This document shows positions 6,690 through 16,024 of a stretch of 64,000 nucleotides of DNA, in pieces. A program made the translations under genes and the position numbers. Under the pieces are notes generated by a model. It worked only from the letters and a program-made list of their open reading frames with translations, searched no databases and was not told where the DNA came from. Position 1 is the first letter of the stretch. Each line of letters starts with the position of its first letter. Where the stretch lies: NCBI RefSeq assembly GCF_003254505.1, contig NZ_QFYP01000001.1, positions 3,208,001 through 3,272,000 on the forward strand, read 5' to 3'. Source of the DNA: Phenylobacterium hankyongense (GTDB taxonomy: Bacteria; Pseudomonadota; Alphaproteobacteria; Caulobacterales; Caulobacteraceae).

Positions 6690-9119
6690 CTATCTGCCAT
6701 AAAGTGGTCCGCCCAATGTGGCGAGCGTTAGGCGCACTTGGACCGACTCGCTTGGGCCCAGCCGCCCGACGACGGTGTCTTCCTTGCGATAGATCACGTC
6801 GACCCGCAGGCAATCGTCCGTGTAGAACACCCCGACGTCGCGGATCACCCAGGCCTGCTGGACGAGGTCGCGGTTGCCGTAGGCGGTGAGACCCCAGTTC
6901 TTGGCGAGGCGCAGTTCGCCGCCGACGTCGAAGTTCTCGGTCTTGGTGATCACCGGAGTGACGACGCCCGTGGCGCTCGTGGTCGTGCTCGTGCTCGACT
7001 CGTCGGTCAGGTAGCGGACGTAGCCGGACCCCCACTTGGAGGAGACGTTGGCGCCGGCCTCGAGCCGATGGATGGCGAAGCTGTCGGCGTCCAGGCGCGC
7101 CCGGGCGAAGACCGAGAGTCCCTTCACCGGCTGGGCGTCGCCCGCCACGATCCAGTCGGAAGCCCGTTCGCGCAGGCCGGAGGTGGTCGTGAAGATGTCG
7201 TTGGGCGTGTCGCGGAAGCTGCGGCCCACCAGCAGGCTGGCGCGACGCCCATCGTCCCACAGCACAGAGCCGCGACCGGCGACGTTCAGCCGCGCGCCGT
7301 CCTCGTAGAGGTCGTAGCCCGGCATCTTGTTGGCCTGGAACAGGTTGGTCTCGTCGAACTCCAGGGCGACGCTGTCTTCGTTCAGGTAGATCGGGGCGCC
7401 GGTGGAGTCGTGGCCGACCACGATCTGGTGCGCCCGCGGCGAGACGGCGATCTGCGCCAGGGGCTCCAGCACCACCGTGGCGTCGCGCCAGCGCCGGTAC
7501 AGCGGATAGGAGATGTCCGCGCCCGCGACGCCCAGCGCCCTGGATGTCGTCAGCGAGGTGGTCTGCGACCCGACGCCGGTCAGGATGTCGCTGACGCTGT
7601 AGGCGTCGGTGCGCACGTGCACGAAGGGTTCGATCCGCAGGCCGATGGGCGCGGTGAAGATGCGGCGCCAATCGACCTCCGCGGTGACGCGCCGGCTGTC
7701 GATGCCGGGGGTGGGCACGGTGGTGTTGGGCGCCTGATCGCGGGTCAGCGCCACGGCGCTGCCGTCGACCTGCAGCCGACCGCCGAACAGGGTCGACAGC
7801 GGCTCGTAATGGGCCTCCACCAGCGGCGCGATCACCGGGAAGGTCCGGTTGTTCTCGATCACCGTGGGGTCGGTCAGGCTCGGCCGCAGGCCCTGGATGC
7901 TGATGGCCGCGGCGGACACATAGGACTGCTGGTCCTGGCGCACCGCATAGACCTGGGAGATCAGCCGCCGGTCGTCGGCGATGTAGGGCCCACGGCTCTC
8001 GTAGACCTTGCCGATCTCGTACTTGTCGAAGAGCAGGTTGTCCGACGTGCGCTCGGCGGTGAAGCCCCAGCGCCACTTGTCGTCGATCTGGAACGCCCCG
8101 CGGCCGAGGATGTAGCTGCGGTTGGTGTCGGAGCCGAACTTCTGCCCCTGGCTGTCGAAGTCGCGATCGTGGGTGTAGCCGAACCGGATGTCGATATCGC
8201 CGGAATAGAAGCGCTGCCGGTACTCGCCGTTCAGGAGCGGGTTCACCTTGGTGTTGATCTGCGGGCTGATCACCAGGTCGGACGAGGGCGAGAGCACCTG
8301 CAGGTAGGGCTGCTCGTAGGAGAAGCCGCGGCGGTTGGAGAAGCCGATGCGCGGCGCCAGCAGGCCGGACGCGCGGTCGGCCTGGGGATCGGCGTGCCAG
8401 AACACCGGCAGGTAGATGAGCGGCACCCCGAGGATGTGGATACGGGCGTTGCGGTAGTAGATGATCCGCCTGGCCTTATCCTGCACCACGCGATCGGCGC
8501 TGATCGACCAGGTCGGCGCCTTGGCCTTGCCGTTCGCCGCGCAGATCGCGCAGGGGGTGTAGATCGCCCGATTGAGCTCCTGGATGTTCTCGTTGCGGCG
8601 AACGGCGCTGGCGCCGGCGATCTTGACGTTGTCCTGCAGCCGCGCCGAGAAGCCGAGCGCCACGCCGGCGCGCATCTTGTCGTCCAGGGTGAGCTGGTCG
8701 GCGAACTCGGTCGTGCCGTCGGCATTGATCGTCTGCACGTGGCCGTAGGCGCGGATCACGCCCTGGCCGTCGGCCTGGCCCGGCCCCTCCTGGTAGACCA
8801 CCCGGTCGGCGCGCAGGGTGCGGCCCTGGTAGCGGATCTCCACCGAGCCCCGGGCCGTCGTGGTCTTGGCCTGGTCGTCGCGGATGAGCTCGTCGGCTTC
8901 CATATAGAGCTCGTCGGCCGCCAGGCCGTCGTTGTTCACCGGCGCGGCGCGCGCGGGGCGGCGGGACTGGCCGGGCGCGGGATTGAGGACCTGGCCGCGG
9001 TCGTGGAGCAGGTCCTGGGGCTGGGCATGCGCGGCCACGGGCAGGACAAGGGCCAGCGCCGCGCCGGCGAGGAGCGCGTGCTTGGCGGCGGCAGACGGCA
9101 TGCGCCGGCGCAAACTCAT
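6690..9119 (-). CDS. lptD: LPS-assembly outer-membrane protein LptD
   Basis: LptD is the outer-membrane barrel that inserts lipopolysaccharide into the outer leaflet. The 809-residue protein starts with a basic N-terminus and hydrophobic core ending in a likely signal cleavage site after AHA near residue 32. An OstA/LptA-like beta-jellyroll domain follows (LYMEADELIRDD through ADRVVYQEG), then PVFWHADPQADRASGLLAPR, which is strongly conserved in LptD, and a long beta-barrel rich in alternating aromatic and polar residues ending in GGPLYGR. Paired cysteines lie around TPCAICAANG and near the C-terminus (DDCLRVD). Gene order lptF-lptG-lptD-surA joins three LPS-export genes with the chaperone that helps LptD fold. 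Confidence 0.96.
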   Translation of the reverse strand: MSLRRRMPSAAAKHALLAGAALALVLPVAAHAQPQDLLHDRGQVLNPAPGQSRRPARAAPVNNDGLAADELYMEADELIRDDQAKTTTARGSVEIRYQGRTLRADRVVYQEGPGQADGQGVIRAYGHVQTINADGTTEFADQLTLDDKMRAGVALGFSARLQDNVKIAGASAVRRNENIQELNRAIYTPCAICAANGKAKAPTWSISADRVVQDKARRIIYYRNARIHILGVPLIYLPVFWHADPQADRASGLLAPRIGFSNRRGFSYEQPYLQVLSPSSDLVISPQINTKVNPLLNGEYRQRFYSGDIDIRFGYTHDRDFDSQGQKFGSDTNRSYILGRGAFQIDDKWRWGFTAERTSDNLLFDKYEIGKVYESRGPYIADDRRLISQVYAVRQDQQSYVSAAAISIQGLRPSLTDPTVIENNRTFPVIAPLVEAHYEPLSTLFGGRLQVDGSAVALTRDQAPNTTVPTPGIDSRRVTAEVDWRRIFTAPIGLRIEPFVHVRTDAYSVSDILTGVGSQTTSLTTSRALGVAGADISYPLYRRWRDATVVLEPLAQIAVSPRAHQIVVGHDSTGAPIYLNEDSVALEFDETNLFQANKMPGYDLYEDGARLNVAGRGSVLWDDGRRASLLVGRSFRDTPNDIFTTTSGLRERASDWIVAGDAQPVKGLSVFARARLDADSFAIHRLEAGANVSSKWGSGYVRYLTDESSTSTTTSATGVVTPVITKTENFDVGGELRLAKNWGLTAYGNRDLVQQAWVIRDVGVFYTDDCLRVDVIYRKEDTVVGRLGPSESVQVRLTLATLGGPLYGR

Positions 9120-9198
9120 ACGCTCATGTTCCCCTCTCGCCGCGGCGCGAACGCTCAGCGCCGCCTAGCGCGGATGCATAGCCGGGCGGGCCAACGAT

Positions 9199-10302
9199 TC
9201 AACCGTCTTCGGTGTAGCAGAGCAGGGTGAGACCCGACAGCAGCGCCACGACCGGCGGGGCCCATGCGGCGGCGAATAGTGGCAGGATGTCACCTTTCCC
9301 CAACGCCCCGGCGAACTGGTTGAAGAAGAAGACCACGAATCCCAGCGCCACGCCGGCCCCGGCGAGCCCCGCCAGGCCGCCCAGCCGGGCCAGCCGCAGG
9401 GAGAAGGCCGCGGCGAGGATCGACATGGCCGCGAACAGCAGCGGCGTCGCCAGCAGCTGCTCGAATCGCAGCCGGTAGCCGGAGGCGGAGAATCCCGCCT
9501 GCTCGGTGAGCCGGATGGCGGCCGGCAGCCGCCAGAAGGCGATGGCGTCGGGCGAGGCGAACCGTTCCATGGCCGCCTCCGCGTCGAGGGTGGAGCGGAT
9601 CGACAGGCTGTCGGAGCGCACCGAGCTCTCGCCGGCCGTCGCCTCGCGCACGTCCTTCAGTTGCCAGAAGCCCGGCATCAGGCGCGCCTCGGCGGCCTCC
9701 AGGCGGCGCTTGAACTCCGGCGCGCCGGCCTTGTTCTTCTGGTAGACGAACAGGGACACGCCGCGCAGGCGCACGGTCCCGTCCACCGTGTCGCGGCTGC
9801 GGGCGTGGATGACGATCTGGTTCTTGTCGTCCCCCTGGCGCAGCCAGACGTCCTTGGGCGTGTCGCCCAGATAGTTCTCCATCAGCCGGGCCCGGTCGTT
9901 CTCGAAGCGGGCGTTGAGCGCTGCGGCCACCGGATTGAGCACCCCCACGGTCAGGGCGCCGGCCACCAGGGCCGCCATGGCCGAGGGCAGGATGAAGCGC
10001 CAGGCGGAAATGCCCGCCGCGCGCATGGCCACCAGCTCGCTGCGCCGGTTCAGGCCGACGTAGGCGCTGATCCCGCCGAACAGGAAGACGAAGGGCAGCA
10101 GGATCTGGATCACCGACGGCGAGCGCAGCAGGGTCAGGCCGAAGACCTGGGCCGCGCCGACGTCCGCGCGCACCCCGACCTGCCGGGAGAGGTCGACGAA
10201 CTGGACGAGGACGATCACCGCCGAGATCACGGCCAGCGCCGCGCCGACCCCGCCGAGGGTGCGGACCAGGACGTAGCGCTCCAGGCGTCCGAGGCCGATC
10301 AC
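9199..10302 (-). CDS. lptG: LPS export ABC transporter permease LptG
   Basis: LptG is one of the two inner-membrane permeases that, with the LptB ATPase, extract LPS and feed it to the LptC-A-D bridge. The 367-residue protein has the YjgP/YjgQ layout: three N-terminal membrane helices including RSELVAMRAAGISAWRF, a periplasmic beta-jellyroll of about 150 residues, and three C-terminal helices. The start is GTG at 10302 within a GTGA overlap with the end of lptF. The 79 bases between it and lptD contain no obvious terminator, so co-transcription is likely. Confidence 0.95.
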   Translation of the reverse strand: MIGLGRLERYVLVRTLGGVGAALAVISAVIVLVQFVDLSRQVGVRADVGAAQVFGLTLLRSPSVIQILLPFVFLFGGISAYVGLNRRSELVAMRAAGISAWRFILPSAMAALVAGALTVGVLNPVAAALNARFENDRARLMENYLGDTPKDVWLRQGDDKNQIVIHARSRDTVDGTVRLRGVSLFVYQKNKAGAPEFKRRLEAAEARLMPGFWQLKDVREATAGESSVRSDSLSIRSTLDAEAAMERFASPDAIAFWRLPAAIRLTEQAGFSASGYRLRFEQLLATPLLFAAMSILAAAFSLRLARLGGLAGLAGAGVALGFVVFFFNQFAGALGKGDILPLFAAAWAPPVVALLSGLTLLCYTEDG

Positions 10303-11450
10303 TGCGCAGCTCCCGGGGCGAAGCCCGCCGCCGACGGCCCGCGCCGGCGGTACATGTCGATGGACCGGCTGACCTGCTGGCGGAAGATGCTGCGCAGCGC
10401 GAAGGCGAGCGCCAGCAGCGGTACGGCGTATTGCAGGATGTTGAGCCAGGCGTTGTTCTCGCAGGCGGCCTGGACCACGAAGCCGAGGATGCGGACCACG
10501 GCGGCCAGTCCGCCCATCACCGCAATCCGCCGGCCATAGCCCAGCCGGGAGAAGCCGCCGCCGAGGATCGCCGACAGCGCCATGGCCATGAAGGCGATGT
10601 TGAAGAGCGGCGTGGCGATCCGCGCGTGGCCCTCGGCCAGCAGGCTCAGCCGGTTGCGCCGCTCCCAGTCCTGCTTGAAGTCGGGGAAGAACAGCTCGTG
10701 CGGGAAACGGTCGGACGGCTTGTAGTGGACGAGCTCGTCGGTGGCGGCCAGCGGCGACAGGTCGAAGACGTACTCGTCGAAGGTCAGGTAGTTGAGCACG
10801 CCGCGCTCGGAGAACTCCTGGTTGGAGCCCTTGTGCATGATCAGCACGGGGTGGCCGAGCCGCTTGGCGATCCGACCCACGTCGGCGGTGTAGGTGGTCG
10901 CCGTCCCGTCGGGCTTCATCTGGTGAATGAACAGGTTGTGGAAATTGCCTTTTCCGTCAACCGATTGTGCGTAGACCGTCAGGCCCGGAGCCGGCTCGGT
11001 GAACTCGCCCTCGCGCACCAGGGTCGAGGCCAGGTCGGTGCGAACCTGGAACAGCTCCTGGCGCATGGCGCGATAGGCGGCGGGCTGCACGAACAGGTTC
11101 ATCAGCAGCGCCAGGAAGGCGATGGTGCAGGCCAGCCGGATGGCCGGCGAGATCACCCGCCAGCGGCTCATGCCCCCTGCAAAGGCGACGACGATCTCCT
11201 GCTCGGTATGCAGACGGTTGAGCGCCACCAGGCCGGCCACGAAGATGGCGATCGGCAGAACCATATTGATCAGCTGCGGCATCGCCAGCAGGGTGATCTT
11301 CAGGAACACCAGGGCGCTCTGCCGCTGGTTGACGATCAGGTCGAGGCCCGAGAGGCTCTGGCTCAGCAGGGCGACCGCCGTCAGCGCCGCGGTGGCGAGC
11401 AGCGTGGGGCCAAGGAGCTGGCGCAGGAGGTAGCGGTCGATCAGGCGCAT
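10299..11450 (-). CDS. lptF: LPS export ABC transporter permease LptF
   Basis: LptF pairs with LptG in the LPS export transporter. The start at 11450 gives MRLIDRYLLRQLLGP, the usual first transmembrane helix, and 383 residues; the open frame extends 84 codons further up, but that part is non-homologous and runs into the divergent pepA promoter. The conserved coupling-helix region TEQEIVVAFAGGMSRWR follows the first helices, then a periplasmic domain and C-terminal helices. It is the first gene of the lptF-lptG-lptD-surA-pdxA-rsmA operon and is divergent from pepA across 158 bases. Confidence 0.95.
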   Translation of the reverse strand: MRLIDRYLLRQLLGPTLLATAALTAVALLSQSLSGLDLIVNQRQSALVFLKITLLAMPQLINMVLPIAIFVAGLVALNRLHTEQEIVVAFAGGMSRWRVISPAIRLACTIAFLALLMNLFVQPAAYRAMRQELFQVRTDLASTLVREGEFTEPAPGLTVYAQSVDGKGNFHNLFIHQMKPDGTATTYTADVGRIAKRLGHPVLIMHKGSNQEFSERGVLNYLTFDEYVFDLSPLAATDELVHYKPSDRFPHELFFPDFKQDWERRNRLSLLAEGHARIATPLFNIAFMAMALSAILGGGFSRLGYGRRIAVMGGLAAVVRILGFVVQAACENNAWLNILQYAVPLLALAFALRSIFRQQVSRSIDMYRRRGPSAAGFAPGAAQ

Positions 11451-11608
11451 CGGCAAGAAATACGGCTCACCCGGAGAATTGCCGCGCCCCGGCCGCGGAG
11501 CTGTTCTAAACCATGCGTCGCCGCGCCGCACAACCGCCGCACGAACAGTGACGGTGGCCGCGGCGCCCAAACCTGCACGCCCAAACCCGCAAATCTGAGA
11601 GAGTTCGG

Positions 11609-13060
11609 ATGGAGATTGAGTTCGTCGCGGCCAGCGCCGCCCTGCCGCCCAAGACGGCTCTGGCCCGTATCGTCTTCGAAGGCCAGCCTCATGAGGGCGC
11701 ATTGGCGCAGGCCGTCGCGGCCAGCCGCTTCACGGGCGCCAAGGGCCAGACCCTGGACATCGTCGCCCCGGCCGGCGTGGACGCCGCCCGCCTTGTGCTG
11801 GTGGGCGCGGGCAAGTCGGACGCCTTCGACGCCCTGGGCGCCGAGCATGCCGCGGCCACGGCCTACGGCGCGGTGAAGACGTCGGGCGTCGAGATCCTGC
11901 GGGTCGAGCTGCCGAACGGCGACGCCGACCTCGCGGCGCGGGCCGCGCTGGGCGTGCGGCTGGCGAGCTACCGTTTCGACAAGTACCGGACCAAGGAACC
12001 TGCGGACAAGAAGCCGTCCGTTGTCCGGGCGCAGATCGCCACCGTCGCTTCGGATGCGGCGCTCGCCGCCTTCCCGCCGCTGGCGGCCTTGGCCGACGCG
12101 GTGAGCTTCACCCGCGACCTGGTCTCCGAGCCCGCCAACGTCCTCTATCCGGTGGAATTCGCCCGCCGGGTGAAAGAGCTGGAGCGCCTCGGCCTGGAGG
12201 TCGAGATCCTCGGCGAGGCCGAGATGCTCAAGCTCGGCATGGGCTCGTTGCTCGGCGTCGGCCAAGGCAGCGTCCGCGAGAGCCAGCTGGTGGTGATCCG
12301 CTGGAACGGCGCGACCGACAAGGCCGCCCAGCCGATCGCCTTCGTCGGCAAGGGCGTCTGCTTCGACACCGGCGGCATCTCCATCAAGCCGGCCGACGGT
12401 ATGGAGGACATGAAGTGGGACATGGGCGGCGCGGGCGCCGTCACCGGCCTGATGCACGTGCTCGCCGGGCGCAAGGCCAAGGTCAACGCCATCGGCATCC
12501 TGGGCCTGGTGGAGAACATGCCCGACGGCAACGCCCAGCGCCCCGGCGACGTGGTGACCTCCATGTCCGGCCAGACCATCGAGGTGATCAACACCGACGC
12601 CGAGGGCCGCCTCGTGCTGGCCGACGCCCTCTGGTACTGCCAACAGCGGTTCAAGCCGAAGTTCATGGTCGACCTGGCGACCCTGACCGGGGCGATCATC
12701 ATCAGCCTGGGCAACGACTACGGCGGCCTGTTCTCCAACAATGACGAGCTGTCGGCCAACCTGCTGGACGCCTCGGGCAAGGAGGGCGAGCCGCTGTGGC
12801 GCATGCCGCTGCCGCCGCAGTACGACAAGAATATCGATTCCGTGATCGCCGACGTGAAGAACACCGGCGGCCGGCCGGGCGGCTCGATCACCGCGGCCCT
12901 GTTCATCCAGCGCTTCGTCAACGGCTTGCCGTGGGCGCACCTGGATATCGCCTCGACCGCCTGGAAGAAGCCCTCGACCGTGCCGACCCTTCCCGAAGGC
13001 GCCACCGGCTACGGCGTGCGGCTGCTGAACCGGATGGTGCAGGACAAATACGAGTCATAA
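11609..13060 (+). CDS. pepA: Leucyl aminopeptidase (M17, cytosol aminopeptidase)
   Basis: M17 aminopeptidases are two-metal hexamers that remove N-terminal residues from peptides in the cytoplasm. In this 483-residue protein the catalytic C-terminal half carries VGKGVCFDTGG (246-256), with its active-site lysine, and the NTDAEGRL signature at 328-335. The N-terminal macro-like domain is shorter and less conserved, as usual. PepA homologues can also bind DNA, but nothing in this sequence tests that. It is first in a rightward group with an alpha/beta hydrolase, holC and a lipoprotein; pepA next to holC is common in proteobacteria. Confidence 0.96.
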   Translation: MEIEFVAASAALPPKTALARIVFEGQPHEGALAQAVAASRFTGAKGQTLDIVAPAGVDAARLVLVGAGKSDAFDALGAEHAAATAYGAVKTSGVEILRVELPNGDADLAARAALGVRLASYRFDKYRTKEPADKKPSVVRAQIATVASDAALAAFPPLAALADAVSFTRDLVSEPANVLYPVEFARRVKELERLGLEVEILGEAEMLKLGMGSLLGVGQGSVRESQLVVIRWNGATDKAAQPIAFVGKGVCFDTGGISIKPADGMEDMKWDMGGAGAVTGLMHVLAGRKAKVNAIGILGLVENMPDGNAQRPGDVVTSMSGQTIEVINTDAEGRLVLADALWYCQQRFKPKFMVDLATLTGAIIISLGNDYGGLFSNNDELSANLLDASGKEGEPLWRMPLPPQYDKNIDSVIADVKNTGGRPGGSITAALFIQRFVNGLPWAHLDIASTAWKKPSTVPTLPEGATGYGVRLLNRMVQDKYES

Positions 13061-13069
13061 GGGCGCTCC

Positions 13070-13756
13070 GTGCGCTTCGTCCTGCTGCATAGCCCGCTGC
13101 TGGGCCCGCTGACCTGGCGGGCGACGGCGGCGGCGCTGGCCGGCCGCGGTCATCAGACCCAGACGCCGTCCTGGCCGCGGCTCTCGTCGATCGCGGAGGG
13201 CTATTACCCGGCGCTGGCCGCGGCGATGGCGGCGAACGTCGAGGAGGGCGATCCCGCGGTGCTGGTGGCGCACAGCGGCGCCGGCGCGCTCGTGCCCGCC
13301 CTGGCGGCCGCCATGCGCGCGCCGCCGGCCCGGGTGATCTTCGTCGACGCCATCCTGCCGCATCCCCGCCGGAGCTGGTTCGACACCGCGCCCGCCGAGG
13401 TGCGCGAGCGGCTAAGGGGCGGCGCCCAGATGGGGCAGCTGCCGCCGTGGGACGACTGGTGGCCGCCCGGCGCGCTGGAGCGGCTGGTCCCCGATCCGCA
13501 GCTGCGCCAGGCGCTCGTGGCCGAGTTGGAGCCGTTGCCGCTGGCCTATTTCGAGGAGCCGGCCCCGGAGGGAGACGCCGCGCCGCCGGCCGCCTACCTC
13601 AAGCTGAGCGGAGCCTATGAAGACGAGGCGCGGATCGCCGGCCGGCTCGGGTGGCCCGTCGTGCGCCTGCCGATGAACCATCTGGCGATGCTGAGCCAGC
13701 CGGACGCCGTGGCCACCGCCATCGAGGGCCTCGCCGCCGCCGGGGCGCCGGCTTGA
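13070..13756 (+). CDS. Alpha/beta hydrolase-like protein
   Basis: This 228-residue protein starts at GTG 13070, nine bases after pepA. It has the alpha/beta-hydrolase outline: an opening strand FVLLHSPLLGPLTW, a nucleophile-elbow position reading VAHSGAGALVP (near residue 67-77), a strand RVIFVDAILPHP, and a late PMNHLAML in which the histidine could be the catalytic one. The GHSxG-like site is AHSGAG. The substrate is unknown. The insertion between pepA and holC seems local to this lineage. Confidence 0.7.
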   Translation: MRFVLLHSPLLGPLTWRATAAALAGRGHQTQTPSWPRLSSIAEGYYPALAAAMAANVEEGDPAVLVAHSGAGALVPALAAAMRAPPARVIFVDAILPHPRRSWFDTAPAEVRERLRGGAQMGQLPPWDDWWPPGALERLVPDPQLRQALVAELEPLPLAYFEEPAPEGDAAPPAAYLKLSGAYEDEARIAGRLGWPVVRLPMNHLAMLSQPDAVATAIEGLAAAGAPA

Positions 13757-13803
13757 GCTCTGGCCGCCTCCCCAGGCCCGTCGAACAGCGCTAAGAGCGG
13801 CAT

Positions 13804-14262
13804 ATGGCGGACACCCCCTGCGAGGTCTGGTTCTATCACCTGGAGCGCACCGGGCTCGACCAGGCCTTGCCGGAACTGCTGGAGAAGACCTTGCAGCGCG
13901 GCTGGAAGGCCGTGGTGCGGACGCGCGAAGCGGGGCGGATCGAGCACCTGGACAGCTGGCTGTGGACCTATCGCGACGACAGCTTCCTGGCGCACGCTCC
14001 GGCGGACGAGCCGGGCGCCGCACGCCAGCCGATCCTGATCACCGCCGGCTTCGACAATCCGAACGGCGCCGACGCCCTGTTCCTGGTCGATGGCGCAGAG
14101 CCTGGCGAGCTTGCCGGCTACGCCCGCTGCGTGGTGCTGTTCGATGGCGCCGACGACGCCCAGTTGGCGGTCGCCCGGGCGCAATGGAGCGCGGTCAAGG
14201 CCATGGGCCTGGCGGCGTCGTATTGGAAACAGCAGGCGCGCGGCTGGGAGAAGCAGGCATGA
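13804..14262 (+). CDS. holC: DNA polymerase III chi subunit
   Basis: Chi links the clamp loader to single-strand binding protein at the replication fork. The 152-residue sequence has the family start EVWFYHLERTGLDQALPELLEKTL, the conserved GWKAVVRT, LDSWLWTY.DDSFLAH, and the QPILIT....NPN.A..LFLVDG block. Length is typical. Its stop overlaps the next ATG as ATGA, so the lipoprotein gene is translationally coupled to it. The window also encodes the alpha subunit (dnaE) 1.9 kb downstream. Confidence 0.95.
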   Translation: MADTPCEVWFYHLERTGLDQALPELLEKTLQRGWKAVVRTREAGRIEHLDSWLWTYRDDSFLAHAPADEPGAARQPILITAGFDNPNGADALFLVDGAEPGELAGYARCVVLFDGADDAQLAVARAQWSAVKAMGLAASYWKQQARGWEKQA

Positions 14263-14627
14263 GGAAGTCTCTGGCGGTGCTGGGCGCGCTGACGGCGTTG
14301 GCGGGCTGCTCAAGCGCCCCGCCCGCGACGTCTCCGCCCCAGTCTCAGGCTTCCCCGGCCGCGGCTGCGCCGCCGGTGCGGGCGGAGGCTCCGCCGGCCG
14401 CGACGCTCCCGGCCCCGGCGGCGACGCCACGGCACGACCAGTGCGGCGCCTATGAGGTGCAGAACTTGGTCGGCCGGCCGCGCAGCGAGATCCCGGTGCC
14501 GGTCGACCCCAGCCGCCAGCGGGTGGCCTGCACCACCTGCCCGGTGACGCAGGACGACAGCCCGACGCGGCTGGATTTCTTCTTCGACGCCGAAACCGGG
14601 ATCATCAAGCAGATCCGCTGCGGCTAG
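14259..14627 (+). CDS. Lipoprotein with a peptidase inhibitor I78-like domain
   Basis: The start at 14259 gives 122 residues with a lipobox LAGC (Cys17), so it is probably anchored to a membrane from the periplasmic side. A Pro/Ala-rich linker (about 18-57) leads to a domain with C62, then RVACTTC, VTQDD.P.RLDF, and a final IIKQIRCG. That spacing (Arg-Val, T-x-D, RL, then I-x-x-[IV]-x-CG at the end) matches the I78 small inhibitor family. The extra CTTC pair (Cys91, Cys94) is unusual. It is coupled to holC by ATGA overlap and its TAG stop shares CTAG with the opposing glycosyltransferase. Inhibitory activity is inferred only. Confidence 0.65.
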   Translation: MRKSLAVLGALTALAGCSSAPPATSPPQSQASPAAAAPPVRAEAPPAATLPAPAATPRHDQCGAYEVQNLVGRPRSEIPVPVDPSRQRVACTTCPVTQDDSPTRLDFFFDAETGIIKQIRCG

Positions 14628-15856
14628 GCGGGCAGGGTCAGCCCGACCTCGCGCAGCAGGTCGAGCCAGGCGGCGCGTCCGGCCGCCCGGCTGAAGCGCT
14701 CCTCCGCGGTTCGGCGTGCGGCGACGCGCATGGCGGCCGACGCCTGGGGGTCGTGGCAGGCGGCGATCATAGCCTGCGACAGGGCGTCCACGTCGAAGAA
14801 GGGCAGCAGGCGACCGTTCACCCCATCCTCAATGGCGTCGCGCAACGGGGCGGTGTCGGAGCCGATCACGTAGCAGCCGCTGGCCATGGCCTCGGCCAGC
14901 GACCAGGAGAGCACGAAGGGGTAGGTGTAGTAGACGTGGGCGGTTGAGAGCCGCAGGGCGGCCAGCATCCGGGCATGCGGCACCTTGCCCAGGAAATGCA
15001 CCCGGGCGGGGTCGATCCGCGCCTCGAGGCCGGCGAAGCAGGCCTGGCGCCAGGTCTGGCCGCCCGGCGCATCGCCGCCGTAGCCGCGCCGCCCCTCCTG
15101 GCCGATCACCAGCACCTGCGCCTCGGGGACCTCGGCCAGCAGGCGGGGCAGGGCGCGGGCGAAGATGTGCAGCCCGCGCAGGGCTTCCAGCTGGTTGTTG
15201 ATGTGGGTGATCACCGGCGTTCCCGGCGCGATGATCCGGCCGTCGGCAAGCGGAAACGGCTCGGCCGGGCCGGGACGAATGGCCTCGACGTCGATCCCCT
15301 CGTGGATGATCCGCGCGTCGCGCCGAAACACCGGCGGCAGCCGCGAGGCCTGGAACGGGGTGGGCGTGACGATGGCGTCGGCGTCGGTGAGCGCGAGCGC
15401 CATCACCGCGTTCTTCGCCTTGCCGATGAGCAGCGCGTCCTCGCTGGCCGGCAGGAACTCGGTGTCGAAATCGATGTCGGAGTTCCGCCCGTGGTAGAAG
15501 AACTCCGAAAACAACACCTGCCGGGCGTCGGGGTAGATGTCGTCCAGCAGCACGGTCTCGCCCCAGCCGGGATGGCCGATGATCACCTCCGGCTCGAAGC
15601 CTTCCGCCTTCAGGGCGCTGGCGGCCTTCAGGGCAGCGCGGCCCCTCAGCAGATCGGCCTCGGCGCGGATGGCGAGGTTGTAGACGTCCGCACCGGTGCC
15701 GCGGGGCAGGTTGTAGCGGGCGATCCGGACCCCCTCCAGGCCCGCCGCGGTCTGCCCCGCCACCGCGGCGCAAGGCACGCCGAGCGCCACGAGGGTTTGC
15801 GCCAGGTCCCGGAACTGGGCCGGGAAGTTGTTATGGACAAAGAGCACGCCGCGCAT
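14624..15856 (-). CDS. Glycosyltransferase family 4 protein
   Basis: The 410-residue protein has the GT-B fold pattern of GT4 enzymes. The N-terminal [13 protein letters not shown] resembles the start of glycosyltransferases from polysaccharide clusters, and the C-terminal nucleotide-sugar domain reads [16 protein letters not shown], followed by [25 protein letters not shown] and the [12 protein letters not shown] segment. GT4 enzymes retain the anomeric configuration and usually build exopolysaccharide or O-antigen chains. No polysaccharide cluster surrounds it, so donor and acceptor are unknown. It is divergent from the sidA-dnaE unit. Confidence 0.85.
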   Translation of the reverse strand: MRGVLFVHNNFPAQFRDLAQTLVALGVPCAAVAGQTAAGLEGVRIARYNLPRGTGADVYNLAIRAEADLLRGRAALKAASALKAEGFEPEVIIGHPGWGETVLLDDIYPDARQVLFSEFFYHGRNSDIDFDTEFLPASEDALLIGKAKNAVMALALTDADAIVTPTPFQASRLPPVFRRDARIIHEGIDVEAIRPGPAEPFPLADGRIIAPGTPVITHINNQLEALRGLHIFARALPRLLAEVPEAQVLVIGQEGRRGYGGDAPGGQTWRQACFAGLEARIDPARVHFLGKVPHARMLAALRLSTAHVYYTYPFVLSWSLAEAMASGCYVIGSDTAPLRDAIEDGVNGRLLPFFDVDALSQAMIAACHDPQASAAMRVAARRTAEERFSRAAGRAAWLDLLREVGLTLPA

Positions 15857-15937
15857 GGTGGCCTTCTGCCCGCCGGAGCGCGCGCTGTCGAGCTAGGCGG
15901 TCTTCGACGCGACGCCGTGGACCGGCGCCGAACAGGC

Positions 15938-15967
15938 TTGACGATGAGAACAAAAGGAGAATAAGAA
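15938..15967 (+). promoter_or_regulatory. Candidate sigma-70-type promoter for sidA-dnaE
   Basis: TTGACG at 15938-15943 is a good -35 element and is followed after 17 bases by ATAAGA at 15961-15966 (or TAAGAA one base later) as a weak -10. The LexA box begins at 15965, so bound LexA would cover the -10 and start site. The region is AT-rich compared with its surroundings. The promoter assignment is inferred from the sequence alone. Confidence 0.45.
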
Positions 15968-15979
15968 CGAACCACGAAC
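15965..15979. promoter_or_regulatory. LexA operator (SOS box), GAAC-N7-GAAC
   Basis: GAAC at 15965-15968 and GAAC at 15976-15979 are separated by exactly seven bases, a perfect match to the alphaproteobacterial LexA direct repeat (GTTC-N7-GTTC on the other strand). A third GAAC lies at 15969-15972 and a fourth at 15948-15951. The box overlaps the candidate -10 and is 46 bases upstream of the sidA ATG. Confidence 0.85.
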
Positions 15980-16024
15980 AATCCAGCGGTTCTCCACAGG
16001 GCCGCCCACAAGAGGATGCGACAC

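Noticed and set aside
6738..9230. Long antisense open frame (about 830 codons) across lptD
   Set aside because: Same artefact of 70% GC coding sequence; no signal peptide, motif or ribosome site, and lptD is secure.
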